From assembly GCA_963969395.1 (NCBI GenBank), contig OZ017797.1, positions 33,914,001 to 33,978,000 of the forward strand: DNA of 64,000 nt, written 5' to 3'. Shown here piece after piece: positions 22,620 to 36,351 of this stretch. The stretch's first letter is position 1, and each line of letters starts with the position of its first letter. Both the position numbers and the translations under genes were made by a program. Under the pieces are notes generated by a model. That model saw only the letters and a program-made list of their open reading frames with translations, was not told the DNA's origin and did no database searches. Source of the stretch: Pseudoscleropodium purum (Eukaryota; Streptophyta; Bryopsida; Hypnales; Brachytheciaceae).

Positions 22620-24221
22620 GGATGGAACTACTCACTTCTTTTCAATTACGTCTCAAGCCGAAATAGTTTCTTTCTATTTGCAAGTAATTTTCTATCCAAT
22701 TTTTTAATCTCCCAAAGATATGTATGCCAACCAACAATTTCTTCAAGGCACCCAAGTAGGAAATTAGCTTGGATAATATGCAAACTTACTTTAGTACCAT
22801 ATTAGAACAAATTCCTAATTATGAATGTAGAATAAGTCAAACCTTGTAAGAAAAAACAAAAGAAATTTTAGAATCCTAAAGAAGAGAGTGCAGCATTTGC
22901 AAGAAGAAAATCAAGATTGTTGGCTATAAAATTTGGGGGGTAAGTTTACTAAAAATAAGGGAGGCAATTTTTTTTATTTCTAAAATAACTATTTTTTAAC
23001 ATTGAACTTGAACTTTTTGGTTGTTTCTAGTTTGATAGTAAGGCATAGCTACTTCTAAAATGTAATTTGTCCCTACTTTTATAGAAGTGGAAAAAAATCA
23101 AGTGCAAAGTACTTGACAAAGGCAATTTTGACTCTAGAAAACTTGAAAATTCATTTAGAGTAGGCAACCCATTTCTGCCCCCCCCCTTTCACAACATAGG
23201 CTACTTGATTTCTATGATATAGGCTGCTCTATTTTCAACCACTCTCTAATTTCCACAATAAATGTCCAAGCAATGTACATTGAAAGTATAGAATGATCAT
23301 GACATGTACATTGATTCACTTATATCAATTTTGTAAACAAACCTATGGTCGGAATTATAGCAACCTATACAACAAGAATTGGTTGCACAAGAATTTTCAG
23401 GAAAAAAATTCACAATAATTTCAGTTTCGATCCCCAAAATGTATTTTTTTTTGGAATCCTCCTTAAATCGATTTGCTGACATGGGAAAAATATTTCCCTT
23501 AATGCACCCTGAGTGAGTGCAGCTATGCTGAATTCCTTAAGTGGTCGGAAATGGGTGGTTATCCCATAGATTCATCAGACACAGGCAAGGAGTTCTTCTG
23601 CTGTCAGAAGAAGCAAAGAAGCCCTGCCATAAAAAAATTAGCCGTTGAAACTGGCAAGTCCTGAACCAGAGTCATCATCCACTCCCGCTCAGCCATTTGA
23701 AACCCCAACGGAAAACTGAAACATCCATCCACCCGGAATTCATTCGTACATACATATACACCCTGTATTGTACACTCCACCGCCCTCCCATTCCCGCATT
23801 TTAACTGTAAATACAAAATCTAAAACGTACGTACATACGATCCCCTTCATCCCGAGCCCAGCTGCTGCTGCGTACTCACAGTCCCAAACCCGCCGCAACT
23901 GTCCTCCAGCGATGGTCTCACTCTTCCCTCGCGAATTTCTCTTGTGTCCTCTCCCTGTTTCCTTTCTCTTCATGGTCGCCCCGCAAAGACGAGCTGATCG
24001 GAACAACTCTGATGCCAATCGGTTCTGAAATGAGTCAGTCTGGATCGAGCTCTTAATTTTGTGGCGTACTGACTTTTTTGGGTGGCGAGCTTCTGCTGCA
24101 TGTTGTTGAGAGCAGTAAGCACGACATTGCGTTTTCTGGGGTTGCATCCCGATTTGTATCTCGTGTTGCAGCAAGGCATCTTGTTGTACCCGTGTTTAGT
24201 TAAGCATTCGGTGATGCAAGG
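22620..24221. other. intergenic DNA and likely CSLD promoter
   Basis: 22620-23500 is AT-rich with no gene. From about 23500 the composition becomes gene-like. 23740-24030 is C-rich, with pyrimidine tracts and overlapping chance frames on both strands, as in plant promoters and 5' leaders. No clear TATA box was chosen. Confidence 0.4.
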
Positions 24222-24795
24222 GGGAGCTTTTTTGTGACTCGATCGGAGCTACAGTTTAGAGTCTCGTCTCTTGGGGGGTTCAGGTCAATTCGAAGTTGCG
24301 TGAATGCTTCTGATGATGTGCCTTCTGCATTTGGATGGTCTATAGCTGGGTACGTCACTGCAACAGGTTGGGAACTCAGCAACCAAAATAGAGTTTTTTG
24401 TGCGAGGCTTTAGGGTGACGAGTTGACCTCCTCGCACGGCATTGCGCTAGTTTTCTATAATTCTTTTGTGGGAAGATCACAGTTAATGTGCAGAATGCAT
24501 TCACCTTTCTTGCTTGGCTGGTTTTCGCATTGGATGGAGCTACCTTTTGAGTTCCAGCTGTAGTTTAGACTTGTCGTGGTATCAACTCGAAGTCGCGCGC
24601 TTGGGTGTGATTTTCATGGTGAACGGGTAGCAGTGGAATTGAGTGTGCTGAGTTTTTGTTGGTTGGATGGTTGGGGCATGGGGTGGAGCTAGCTTTTAAG
24701 TTGCAGCTGTAGTATAGACTTGTCTTGGTATCAATTCGAAGTAGCTTGGGTATGATTTTCTTGGGGAAGAGGTAGAAGTGGAATGTGCTGTGACT
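24222..24795 (+). repeat. three diverged tandem copies in the CSLD 5' leader
   Basis: The phrase GGAGCTA(C/G)-CTTTT...CAGCTGTAGTTTAGACTTGTC, GGTATCAACTCGAAGT and GATTTTC at 24527-24652 recurs at 24676-24795 (GCAGCTGTAGTATAGACTTG, GGTATCAATTCGAAGTAGC). A weaker copy lies at 24222-24315 (GGAGCTACAGTTTAGAGTC, GTCAATTCGAAGTTGCGTG). The last copy runs to within 16 bp of the CSLD start codon, so the leader has grown by duplication. Confidence 0.65.
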
Positions 24796-24810
24796 GATCG
24801 ATCAGTAGCT

Positions 24811-27800
24811 ATGACGTCGCCGGCGTCGTCTCCTTCCGTACCCGGAACCAGGTCCTTTCGCAATTTCAGCATCCCCCGCGGCGCCAGCCCTCGTTTAGAG
24901 CGATCAAGCTCCCCCGCATCGACCAACACCACTCGCCGCACCTCCAGCGGCCACTATGTCTCTCTCTCCCGCGATGAAAGCGAGCTCGGCGGCGAGGTCA
25001 GCTCCGAGTTTGCCTACACAGTTCACATCCCCGCCACCCCAGACTTCCAGAGCATGTCCGGCACGACCCAGACTCCCACAGTACGTCCCATGGTCGACCC
25101 AGGACTTGTAGGCAAAGCCGAGCAGCAATTCGTGTCCAGCACCATTTTCACTGGTGGCTTCAACAGCATGACGCGCGGCCACGTGATGGAGAAGATGATG
25201 GAGCTCGAAGGAAACCACCCGCAACTAGCCTGCGCTCGGGGCACTGTTTGTGCTGTTCCTGGGTGTGATGGCAAGTCGCTTCGTGACGAACGCGGGGAGG
25301 AGCTTTTTCCATGTGAGTGCAGTTTTCGCATCTGCAGGGAGTGTTACATTGATTCGTTAGGGAGTGTTCCACCCAAGTGTCCCGGGTGTAAGGAGGATTA
25401 CAAAAGCGCAGATGTGGAAGACTCCCCCAGAACCACGAGCTTCAGCTCTTTGCCGCCGATGAGTATGAATACGGATGCGAATCCTGCGAGAATGGAACGA
25501 AGGTTGAGCCTTTTGAAAACGAACAAGACGGGACTGCTGATGCATCAGAATTCCAGTAGCTTTGATCACTCGAGGTGGTTGTATGAAACGAAAGGGACTT
25601 ATGGGTGTGGGAATGCGGTATGGACGAAAGATTTCAATGGAGGGAACAATGGGATGGGCGCCGCGCCTGCTACTTTTGTCGATAAATCCAAAAAGCCGCT
25701 GACGAGAAAAATCTCTATTTCTGCTGGGATCCTCAGCCCGTACAGGTGAGCATCTTGGGGTCTATATATCCAACAACCAACTAATCGGTGAACAAGGAAT
25801 GTGATTAGATTAGTGCGAAGTAGGATTAATGGAAACGGAAACTCCATCTGCCAGTTGATGCGCTCTTACTCATACTAGGGAATTATCAGGGGTGTTCATC
25901 AATGATACATGTGGTGGTTCTGTATCTTAGTGCAGAATATCCTGTATGATGTGATCGAGGTTTGTGACTGTATACGCAGCACTCAATACTTTCTAATGAC
26001 GCTCCCTCGGGGAGACAAATGGACTTCTAAACGCAATTTCACTATGTGTTCACAGCTTGAAATGTACAAGTTGAGCACGCAACGTGAAAGTTCCTTAGGA
26101 TATACAGTCCGGGGAATGTGCAATTACAGAGTGTGCCGTCAATAGAGAGGGTTGCATGAGTGTAAAGGAAATGTGCATTGATTAGTGCAGAATCGTTAGT
26201 TAAAACAGGATATCCATCTGATTAGTTAGTGATTTGCCGTAGCTCATAGGTAATCAAGGTTGGGAATTAATACCACGGTGATGATGCCTGTCCAGACTCC
26301 TGGTGGTGATTCGGATGGTAGTTTTGGCGCTCTTCCTGGCATGGCGAGTGAAGCACGACAACCCCGACGCAATGTGGCTATGGGGAATGTCGGTGGTTTG
26401 TGAGATTTGGTTTGCATTTTCCTGGATCCTCGACCAGCTTCCGAAGCTCTGTCCCATCAACAGGATGACCGATCTCCAAGTGCTGAAGGAGAAATTCGAG
26501 CTCCCATCACCATTAAACCCCGACGGCCGCTCCGACCTCCCAGGTATTGACGTGTTCGTCTCCTCAGCTGATCCTGAGAAGGAGCCCCCTCTGACAACAG
26601 GCAACACCATTCTCTCCATTCTCGCTGCCGACTACCCTCTGGAGAAGCTTTCCTGCTACCTATCCGACGATGGGGGCTCCTTGTTGTCATTTGAAGCCTT
26701 GGCCGAAGCTGCGAGCTTCTCAAGAATCTGGGTGCCTTTCTGTCGGAAACACAACATCGAGCCAAGGAATCCAGAGACTTACTTTCTGCTTAAAGGGGAT
26801 CCCACCAAGAATAAGCTACGTCAAGACTTCGTGAAAGACAGGCGACGCGTGAAACGGGAGTATGATGAGTTCAAGGTGCGTATCAACGGCCTTCCGGATG
26901 CCATTCGTAGGAGATCCGAAGCTTACAATGCGCATGAGGAGCTTCGTGCCAAGCGCTCGCAGATGGAGTCGGGTGGTGATCCTTTGGAGCAGCTCAAAGT
27001 GCCCAAGGCTACTTGGATGGCTGACGGTACGCACTGGCCTGGCACTTGGACGCAGTCTGGACAAGAACACGGACGAGGTGACCATGCAGGAATTATTCAG
27101 GTACTGCGACCCTCAAATCAGAAGTTGCTGAAACTATACCTCGTCTGGAAGTTTGCTGCAGAATTATCCCCCGAAGGACATGGATGCTCAATTTAGGTCT
27201 CATGTTTCTTTTAGCAGCTTTAAGTTCTGAGTCAAAGGAACTCTGTTTTGTTCGATTTTACTTGTTTAAGATCAACACCTGCGATCGATGCTCTTATTGA
27301 AATATAACTATGCTCCATATGGTTTCTTTTTTCGCAGTATGTTCAATTTGAATTATTCATTTCAAACTTACTATGAATTCTTGATCCTTCAGCGGTCCAC
27401 ATGATTACAGTGCTTCTATTTTGATACTAAAAGCACCGTGCGTATTGGTTTGCAATGTAGGTGATGTTGGCTCCTCCGACACACGAGCCTCTGATGGGAA
27501 GCACTGACGAGGAGAATATCATCGACACCACGGGCGTTGACATTCGCCTCCCCATGTTAGTGTATGTGTCTCGTGAAAAACGGCCGGGATATGACCACAA
27601 CAAGAAAGCAGGCGCCATGAACGCTCTTGTGCGCACCAGCGCCATCATGTCCAATGGACCCTTCATCCTCAACCTGGATTGCGATCACTATATTTACAAC
27701 TCCCTTGCCCTGCGAGAGGCCATGTGCTTCTTCATGGACCGGGGAGGTGATCGCATTTGCTTCGTTCAGTTTCCCCAGAGATTCGAAGGTGTCGACCCGA

Positions 27801-30143
27801 ATGATAGGTACGCACGTCATGCAACTTTCTATAAGCTCTTTATCATTGCTGGTGAAATTCATCTTTCTTCTGCCACAAGCAGAAAGATACATGTCGCGAT
27901 CCCACTTGACTCCTTAAGGCATGCATGTGTAATTCCACTCGATCTCATTCTAGTAGCAACCTTAAACCAATGATTTCAGTCGTGGTAAGATCCTTAGTTT
28001 TAACCTTCTTATGCCAGGCTTTCAAACGTTAGGAAAGTCAGAGTAAGCACAGTCTAGTGCAGACTTTGGGTAACCAAAGACACTATTGTAGCTTTGAAAA
28101 TTCGTAACTAATTCAATACGAACAACTCCAAGCATTGCGTATGTACTGGCTTCCGCATTTTTCTTGGCAGCGACCCAAAACATCAATGAAACTAATTTTC
28201 ATCATGTGCACATAGCTCAGATCCTAATTTTGCACTGTTCTAGAGAACTTACCTTAATTACTTTTCAATCGTTGGTCTCGAAGCTAACTTCTTCTGGACG
28301 TCCGTTCTTGAACCAGATATGCAAACCACAATACAGTCTTCTTCGACGTCAATATGAGGGCATTGGATGGGTTGCAAGGTCCTGTCTACGTTGGCACAGG
28401 GTGTGTATTCCGTAGGACTGCATTATACGGTTTCGACCCCCCTCGTTTCAACGAGCATCCCGGTTGTTGGAAAACCCTCTGTTGTGGAGGGAAGAAAAAG
28501 AAGAAGGAGGCCATGAAGCGAGAGGTGGAAGTGAACGTCATGAATGGCTCCACAAGTGACGACGAAGACGATGACATTGAGGCCCTGATGTTGCCCAAGA
28601 GATACGGAGACAGCGCAATGTTTTCTGCTTCCATTCCAGTTGCGCAGTTCCAAGGGCAACCTCTCCAAGACCACGGTGTCCCCAATGGACGGCCTGCGGG
28701 GGCTCTAACTCGCGCTCGTGTGCCCCTGGACGCCACCATCGTCGCCGAAGCCATCAACGTCATTTCGTGCTTCTATGAAGACAAGACCGAGTGGGGTGGA
28801 CGCGTGGGCTGGATTTACGGGTCCGTCACGGAGGATGTCGTCACTGGCTTCCGAATGCATAACCGTGGTTGGCGATCCATTTACTGCGTCACCAAGAGGG
28901 ATGCGTTTCGGGGAACAGCTCCCATCAATCTGACTGATCGGTTGCACCAGGTCAGCAGCTCAGTTCACCCCTTAAATTCTAGCTCGATCAGATTCACCAC
29001 CCATGTTTTCAATTGCACGTCCAGTACCCTAGAGAATTCTTGTGGAGCATCCTCTAAATTGTCATGAAAAAGAATCTCTGACATCTTGGTGTGCATATTT
29101 GCCGAGCTCAATTTGAGCATTTGAGAGCTCTTCAAGCCAGCGGGCTGTCGTATTTATACCTGGCAATGCTTCAATTACTCTTGATTTGTCATAAATTTGC
29201 TCAGAATAACCCTTTGTTGGCATTGATCGTTCTCAGAAGGTGCCATGCTACTAATACTAAAGAAAGATATGATACTATCATCAATGAGGAACATGTGGAA
29301 GACGTTGATCAAGCTCACATAACTATTCTAACAAGTACCATCTCTTGGGTTTCTGTGCAGGTATTGCGGTGGGCAACGGGATCCGTCGAGATTTTCTTCT
29401 CCCGGAACAACGCACTTCTCGCAAGCACACGGTTAAAGTTCTTGCAACGAATCGCGTACCTGAACGTGGGCATCTACCCCTTCACGTCCATCTTCCTTCT
29501 CGTGTACTGCTTCCTCCCAGCCCTCTCTCTCTTCTCCGGCCAGTTCATCGTCTACCAGCTCAACATCACGTTCCTCGTCTACCTCCTTACCATCAGCGTC
29601 ACCCTGTGCCTGCTCGCGATCCTCGAAGTCAAGTGGTCGGGGATTACATTAGAAGAGTGGTGGCGGAATGAGCAGTTCTGGGTGATCGGGGGCACCAGTG
29701 CGCATCTGGCAGCAGTCTTCCAGGGCTTTCTGAAAGTCATTGCGGGTGTGGACATCTCCTTCACGCTCACGTCCAAGTCCGGCGCGGACGAAGAAGGTGA
29801 CGAGTTTGCGGATCTGTATGTGGTGAAGTGGAGTGCGCTCATGATTCCTCCTATTACTGTGATGCTCACGAACGCTGTGGCCATTGCTGTGGGGACTTCT
29901 CGCCAGATTTATAGTACTATTCCTGAGTGGAGCAAGCTTCTTGGTGGCGTCTTCTTCTCATTCTGGGTGCTGGCCCATCTGTACCCGTTTGCCAAGGGAC
30001 TCATGGGGCGAAGGGGGAAGACCCCTACCATTATCTATGTTTGGTCCGGCTTGCTGTCTGTTATCATTTCTCTTCTCTGGGTGTACATCAGTCCCCCTCA
30101 AGGCTCCGCTGGTAATGGAGGCTACGGCTTCACCTTCCCTTGA
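24811..30143 (+). CDS. CSLD: cellulose synthase-like protein D, five exons
   Basis: Exons 24811-25745, 26296-27100, 27461-27807, 28317-28950 and 29361-30143 join in phase to 1,167 codons plus stop; every intron is GT-AG. The start is ATG 24811 ([16 protein letters not shown]); the frame extends upstream only through a GTG. The N-terminus has a CSLD-type Cys-rich zinc-finger-like segment (residues about 147-193, CAVPGC...CPGC). Two membrane helices begin exon 2 ([16 protein letters not shown]...). The processive GT2 core is complete: SDDGG (D436), DCD (653-655), TED (867-869), QVLRW (907-911). Helices then run to the C-terminus GYGFTFP. CSLD proteins are Golgi or plasma-membrane glycan synthases, linked to cellulose- or mannan-like wall polymer in tip-growing cells. 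Length and motifs are normal for CSLD. There is no sign of decay. Confidence 0.95.
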
Positions 30144-30300
30144 ACCTTTGAAGTCTTGTCTTGAAGCCGGAGCCCTTCCCTTAGATCCTGAACCTTTCCA
30201 TTGATCCCCTGAATTCTGCTCATGGACTTTGGACCCTGCATCCTTCCCTTGACTCTGAATCCTTTCTATGGACCCTGGATTTTTCCCTTGGACCAGAGTC
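30144..30300 (+). repeat. degenerate repeat in the CSLD 3' region
   Basis: Right after the stop codon, phrases of the type CCTTGA(A)CC, GATCCTGAACCTTTCC, GACCCTGCATCC, CTCTGAATCCTTTC and GACCCTGGATTTTTCC recur about every 25 bp. It reads as a decayed minisatellite in the 3' UTR. Confidence 0.45.
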
Positions 30301-30665
30301 CCGACAGTCATCATCTTGTGATCTGTCTTGAGGGTAATTAGTCACACCACTGGCAAGATTCATCGGATCCTTGCTAAGTATAAAATACCGGCCTTTAATC
30401 TGCTCTTGAACAGGGTCATATTGGCAACGAGGAAGGGTATAGTGGAAGGTACATTAGAGTGCTGGGACAGGAAGCTTACGGTGTAGGAATCGGATATGGT
30501 GACCAGGGACATAGAGATCATGTGACATTGATCAATGTAGGCTGCCTTTAATTTACAAGTGCTTGATGCGACCCTCATGCATCGATCAACGTTTTGTGTT
30601 TATTCTTTCGCATCGGAGCTATTCCCTTTGGTGTCGGCTGCAGCTCTTGTACAGTTGTTTAGATC

Positions 30666-30671
30666 AATAAA
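30666..30671 (+). terminator. AATAAA polyadenylation signal, probable for CSLD
   Basis: Canonical AATAAA about 520 bp after the CSLD stop, in an AT-rich context. It is the first good match downstream. Confidence 0.45.
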
Positions 30672-33600
30672 TTGACCAGTTCTGGAACCTCAATTCAGTC
30701 GATCATGGTATTCCTGTATCTTGACTAGCTGTGTGAATGTGTGGATGTATACATGATACACTGGACCCACACTTACGTCACTGCATCGGGGACAAATGGG
30801 CTTCTATTGACTCACAAATATGTGCAACTTGACATGTAGACGTCCACTCAAAGTTTGTCATACTTCTGACAAGAGGTACCAAGGGTATCACTTGCCAGCT
30901 ATGTCTATGCCATGTGACATAGATGGTTACTAGAACTGCTCTCTTGATAAGCTTACTCTTTACTCACAAGGTTCTCTAAAGCTTATGTTACTTCTTTGGT
31001 CCAATTACGTTATATTCAAATCTGATTGGTATACATGGAATGTTCAATTACAGGTGGCCATTTGAGAAGGGTATCTCTATTTGCCACACTCCTGAATGTC
31101 GGTGTCACTATAATTTTCAATTTTGATATACACATAGCCAAACTCAGTCAGGCTTTGCAGATGTGATCATTTCATTCCTATACTTGCTGAGGGTGATTAG
31201 CCTGCTGAATGCGGCTAAAAAATGAAAATTGAAAAGAAAAAATCACTCTGAACTTCGAGAAAGGAGTGTTGGATTCTCAACGAATGGAAGTGTCCACACA
31301 TGCCACGACAAAGGGTATTGGAAGATATTCTTCAGGATTCCCACGAAAGATTGTGGTACAGTACAGTACAGACAAATACTTCTTCAGTAAGGTACGAAGC
31401 CCATTCTGGACCCTTTGGGTCACTGCTCGTAGTTTCACTCAATGGATTTACACAAAAGAATTTGCAAAAGAAAGGAAAGGCAAATCATGGAATAGTTCAC
31501 AATTATTTTTGTCAACTTTCTTTTGAAAAAAGAAAGACACAATGACACGTCATAGTTGGTCAACGCAAAATCACATAGCTTTCGTTGTGGACCCTAGGGA
31601 GACAATTTTTCACCTTTACAATGCTAATGCGGCTCTCTACACGTCTACACGGTTCCCTTGGCAATCCAAAAGTATCTTGCTTGAGATTATAGAATAATGA
31701 ATGAATGGCTTTTGTGTAGGAGCCATATGGTGGTGTTTATGAAATTCATTAAAAAAAATGACTTTTCAACCCAATTCCAACCTTTGACGTCCCAATCCCA
31801 CATTATGTGCAATTTATACTACATTAAAATGCAAAAGATCAAAGTTGGGTGTAAGACCGAGGGTTCGAATTGAGCTGGTTCAATAATGGGTCTTCGTACT
31901 TTAATTTCATACCTACTCAAACAATATTCCCATGCATTCTTCATTCTTCATTCTTCATTAGTTGCAGAGCTGGAAAAAGAAAGTCCATCGTAATCTCAGG
32001 TATAAAACTTTAGCTTGCAAACTGCTCGCTAGTATCTTAATGGTCTCCCGAAAGAATGCCAACAACTTCACTGCAAAAATAATGAGTGGCAACATTCATT
32101 ATCACGGTATTTTGGTAATGTATAACCGATTTGTTCAAGAATGCAATAATTACCAAGAATATTAGTTACCGCAAATTGCAACCACCGTCCTGGAAGTGCA
32201 CAAGTTCATAATAAAACGGTGCTTTGCTGAGATCCATGCTGTAAGTATTCCTGTCAGGCCTGTGATTTCTGTCAGCACACATAACACAGTCCCCAATTTC
32301 CAACGATGTCAGAGTGTTCAATTTCAAGTTTGCTCATGTCTCTGACCATAAGTTAAGAGCATCTCCAGTTCTCCAATCTCCACCTTTTCACACTGAAACT
32401 GCCTTGTCAATTCTGGTTACTTCCCCCCCACCTACCCACCCCACGTGCGGCTGGGCTCCTTGTTCTTTTTTTTTTCAGTAAAGGAACCTTTATTTGTGTA
32501 AAAAAAACAAAAAAACAAAAACTGTCTTGTCAAATGGCTTTTGAATTCATTTGAGGCTCAATTGTCCTTTTGGAGCTCCACCAACAAAATAGTGCTGCAT
32601 CCTTTCTTTCCATATTTTGAGCATGATCACTTAATGTGCACTACAACTTTTCACCCACATTGGTGGGAGTTGCTATAATTGTTAGAGGTTTTAAAAAGTG
32701 TTACAACAATATAATTAAACAAGCAAAATCCAAGCTTGATAAAGAGATGGAAGGGTTTGTTTGGATGGAGGGTTGATGGCTCATTTTACAAAGGTTAGGT
32801 TCTTTTTTTCTTATGTGTGTCTATAGTAGGGGAGATTTAGGAGGCTAAGCACACCATAGATTGGACTAGGCCCCTTCCCAATAAAAGAATAGTGATGCTT
32901 TAGACATTTGAATTTCCAATTTATAAATTTGTAAAATTCAACTTAATGTTGAGAGGAAAGTAGCACAACATTCTAGGATAGTCTTGGGTCCATCTTTTAA
33001 TTCACCAAAGAATTCTAAGATGCTTTAATCTTCAACTTCTTCTTCTTTTAACATACATCTATGATTATGTTATTAAACAATGCTAGATCATATTGTTAAA
33101 AAATAGACAAAATTTATTTTTCAACATACTTAAATGTATTGCATCTACCTCTTGTAGCTATGGTAGTGAGCTCTTGAAAACATCCACAATCCATATAATT
33201 GTAAATGCTAACTTTTTTAGAGGTCAATAATTATAATCTAAACTAGAAGATAATACTTAATATTTACATTCCTTAATAATTAGATTGGGGACGATACTTC
33301 AATTGTTTATATACTTTATCCAAATGTGAAAAAATCATCTTATTTTAAAATCAAAACATTTTGAATTTTGTCAATTTTAACTATTCAAAAAAGAACAATA
33401 CTTTTGTTGATTGTTCCATAATGCCAAGTCCAATTTTCAAGGTAGATTTGTCATCATTCCATTGGATAGTTAGAAAACCATTATAACTCATAATGCAACC
33501 CTTTTTTCTGCACTTTTATTTGGAAAAGTACACATTTGGATTTTTTTGATGAACTATTAGATTTTGCATTATGTCCCATAATGTTCTTAAACCTCCCGGC

Positions 33601-34122
33601 TCTTGAACATTATCTAGTCCATCTTTTTTATTCTTCCCAAATTGAATTCATTGAAACTGACACAAATAAATTCTAGCCATTTTAAATAGCTCCTACAATA
33701 GCTCCCATATTGATATCGGTGAGCAAGTAAGTTAGAGTGCGTATGAGAAGCAACCTATTCCTAACTGATAGCCCCATTCTAGCAATGTAAGCTATTCTCT
33801 TTTTGTATAGAAGAATGATCAATACTTGATTATGGTGCAATTCCTAATGCAATTGTTGCATACTATGATTGGCGAATAGAACTGTCAATATTGTAACTAG
33901 CCCTTGGTTGGAAAGAGGAAGGTCCATATCATCATTATGGGAGAAAGTCCATCTTTTGCTAAAAAAATCACAGTAATTCTATATTGCGGAAAAAAAATCT
34001 AGAAAATTATGCTAACCTTCTATTGCCTATTTCTATAGATGAGAAAATTTATCCTTTGAAAAAGCCCATCTTGTAGATATTAGAAATTGCTTAAGTGGTC
34101 AGGAATGGATTGCCTCCCTTAT
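30672..34122. other. intergenic DNA
   Basis: No gene or RNA recognised. It has T- and A-rich runs near 32466 and 32501-32520, and is AT-rich from about 32500. Confidence 0.35.
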
Positions 34123-34760
34123 CCCCTAAATGCCCAAGGCCTGTTTTTAGCCTCTAGAAATTTGCTCTAAATTGAACAAAAAGCCAACATTTTGATAAGT
34201 TGTATCAACTTTTTTTGAATTGTAACCATACAGATTCAAACTAGACATGTTAAAGATCACATAGGAAGAAAGAACACAACAATATCACTTATAAGTTGGA
34301 AGATTATAATGTTTGACCATGAGGGTATTAAAACTATGAAAAAAATTTCAATTCACTTTTTACAAGTCAAACCTAAAAAGTTGGTGACTAAAACAAAATG
34401 AGGTTTAAAGGCCTAACATGAATAACCCCAATCAATTTATGGCTTTTCAAAATCTACTCTACAATTTTTTAAAATGAGTTTTGAATGCGATTTTTTCTTC
34501 AAGTCCTAGTGTATTTGAGGCTCATTTACAAGAGCTCTCAACACTATGGGAAGTCAAGATTGCAATGGGTACCCTTGTACAAAATCTTGAATAGAAAAAT
34601 CACTATCATTTATTTTTAAGATTGGATTTTTGATGCTAAAACTAGATTTCAAGAAGAATCTTTCAAAAATATAAATTACTAAAAATAGCAACTTGGTTGG
34701 GTTTTATTTAACTTCAAAGTTTTGCAAACACCAGATTTTGGTGCCTCTGGCATGTAGGGG
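34123..34760. mobile_element. CCCC...GGGG element with the best terminal repeats (638 bp)
   Basis: Left end CCCCTAAATGCCCAAGGC after TTAT (34119-34122). Right end, read inverted, CCCCTACATGCCAGAGGC, next to TTAA (34761-34764). The ends match at 15 of 18 positions. The interior is AT-rich and non-coding. It belongs by its ends to the same group as 21424-22615 and 46074-47118. Confidence 0.65.
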
Positions 34761-34764
34761 TTAA

Positions 34765-36351
34765 GCTGGTTCACCATTCTCAAGCACATCCATTGAATCC
34801 AAATCATATCCTGTCCCTTACATATTGTCAGATGAACAGTCCGATCGGTGCACTCATAGAACGGCTTAAAGAATATTTGGCTAAGGTACAGTGGCCCATT
34901 TTGAAGTCTCACCACATCGAAATCTCACCACATCTTCATACCAGTTCCCGAAAACCTTGCTTTCGGAGCGTAGCCGCTTTTCGAAAATAAAAGTGGCTGG
35001 GGTCTTCCCTCATGCAATCAATCTGCCTGCCAGCCAACCAGTCCTCGGCGTGTCCTTTCCTGTTTGCCGGGACTTCTCTTGGGCGACCTCAATCAGCGGT
35101 AGTCCGGGACTTCTCCATAGCCCAAAGTCTTCAGTAGGCTTCCATTTGTCGACATTGGACATGGCCACTGTATCGATGGGGACACACCTACGAACAGTCG
35201 TACTGTCTCAACTAAGTTTGCTTGGCTAGGTGTTAGCACAATCACTCAGTTTCCAATACATTAACTTACCTTAGTGCCGAAATGGCAGAGAGCCTATATT
35301 TCTTCCGTCAATCTCTGCAGCTGCCATAACGATCCTGCCGAGGGTGTTCTGCTCGATGTGCAGGTCAGGGTGTACGGGATGTCATGATGCGCCCATCAAG
35401 GTTTGGGAGATCATTTGGACGCTCCGCCCATTCTACGGTTTGTCGTCTAGTTTTGTAGGTGAGCTGCTTCTGACACTGGTAATTTGAAATCTGGCGGCTA
35501 TGGTGAGCTCAGTTGGAGTGTACACTGGATTGTGTCGTGTGATTTTTCGATAGAAGAGAATGCGAGTTCGGGGTTAGCGGGCGAGAGACTTACGCTTCAT
35601 CACCTTCTGCGCGACAGCTGCCGTCTTCGCCGACCCTCCATTATTGCGGAGTGGTCGCACCGGCCTTGCACCTTAAATGATTGCATCGTTCTCGACGACG
35701 TCTAGGGTTACATCGACAGGAACTCGTAAGCTTGAAGGTGAGACTCTGCGCAAGCATTTGATTGACGGAATGCTACTTGTTATCAGTGGATCTGGCTATG
35801 GTGTACTCTCTGTATCTCTGTGAAGCAGAGGGGCGACATTTCTAAGTGTGGTATTCGGAATCTAAGAGCAAAATTGGCAGTTTTAGTTGTTGTTTTCGCT
35901 CCTTGCTGGGTGTGCGTGTCTCAAATCGTCTAATACCACGTTGTTTTCGTTGTTTCAGCGGAATTGTGGGTTTCAGTAGAAGGCGTATCTGATTTTGGAC
36001 CGTTGGTAGTACTCTGCTGCTCTCTAAAGTTCCGTTCTTGATAGCCTTAGTTGCGGGTTCACTGTGATTGCATTAGCTTCTTGCGCTTAGAGCGTTTAGA
36101 AACCATTGAGGTGGTTGTTTCTCCACCATAGGTTCGGCTGTTTTGCCGGAACATTCTGGGGTCTGCGTCTAATCAACTTCAACAGGTTCCTAGGGATCAG
36201 TCTCTTCTTTGAGAACACGAGTGCTCCTTCGTCGCGTTTTGACATGTTAAAAAACGCGCAGAGATAAGGTGAAGGACAAAGCTACCGGTACCTAGGTGCT
36301 GGAAGAAGCAGAATGTCCGAGCACTCGCACTCCTGAATCGAATTGTGAACA
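34765..36351 (+). promoter_or_regulatory. probable promoter and 5' leader of the GIL1/IRKI-like gene
   Basis: Composition changes to gene-like from about 34900. A good donor TTGTAG|GTGAGC (35457) and an acceptor TTGTTTCAG (ending 35958) could bound a roughly 500-bp leader intron, but this cannot be proved without transcripts. No conserved protein is encoded here. The ATG at 36352 has an in-frame TGA two codons upstream. Confidence 0.4.

Noticed and set aside
23740..24174. 144-residue minus-strand ORF upstream of CSLD
   Set aside because: It lies in the C-rich leader, overlaps plus-strand frames, and matches no family. It is a composition effect.
24778..24810. Extension of CSLD 11 codons upstream
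   Set aside because: The extension begins at GTG. The first ATG in frame is 24811 and fits the family N-terminus.
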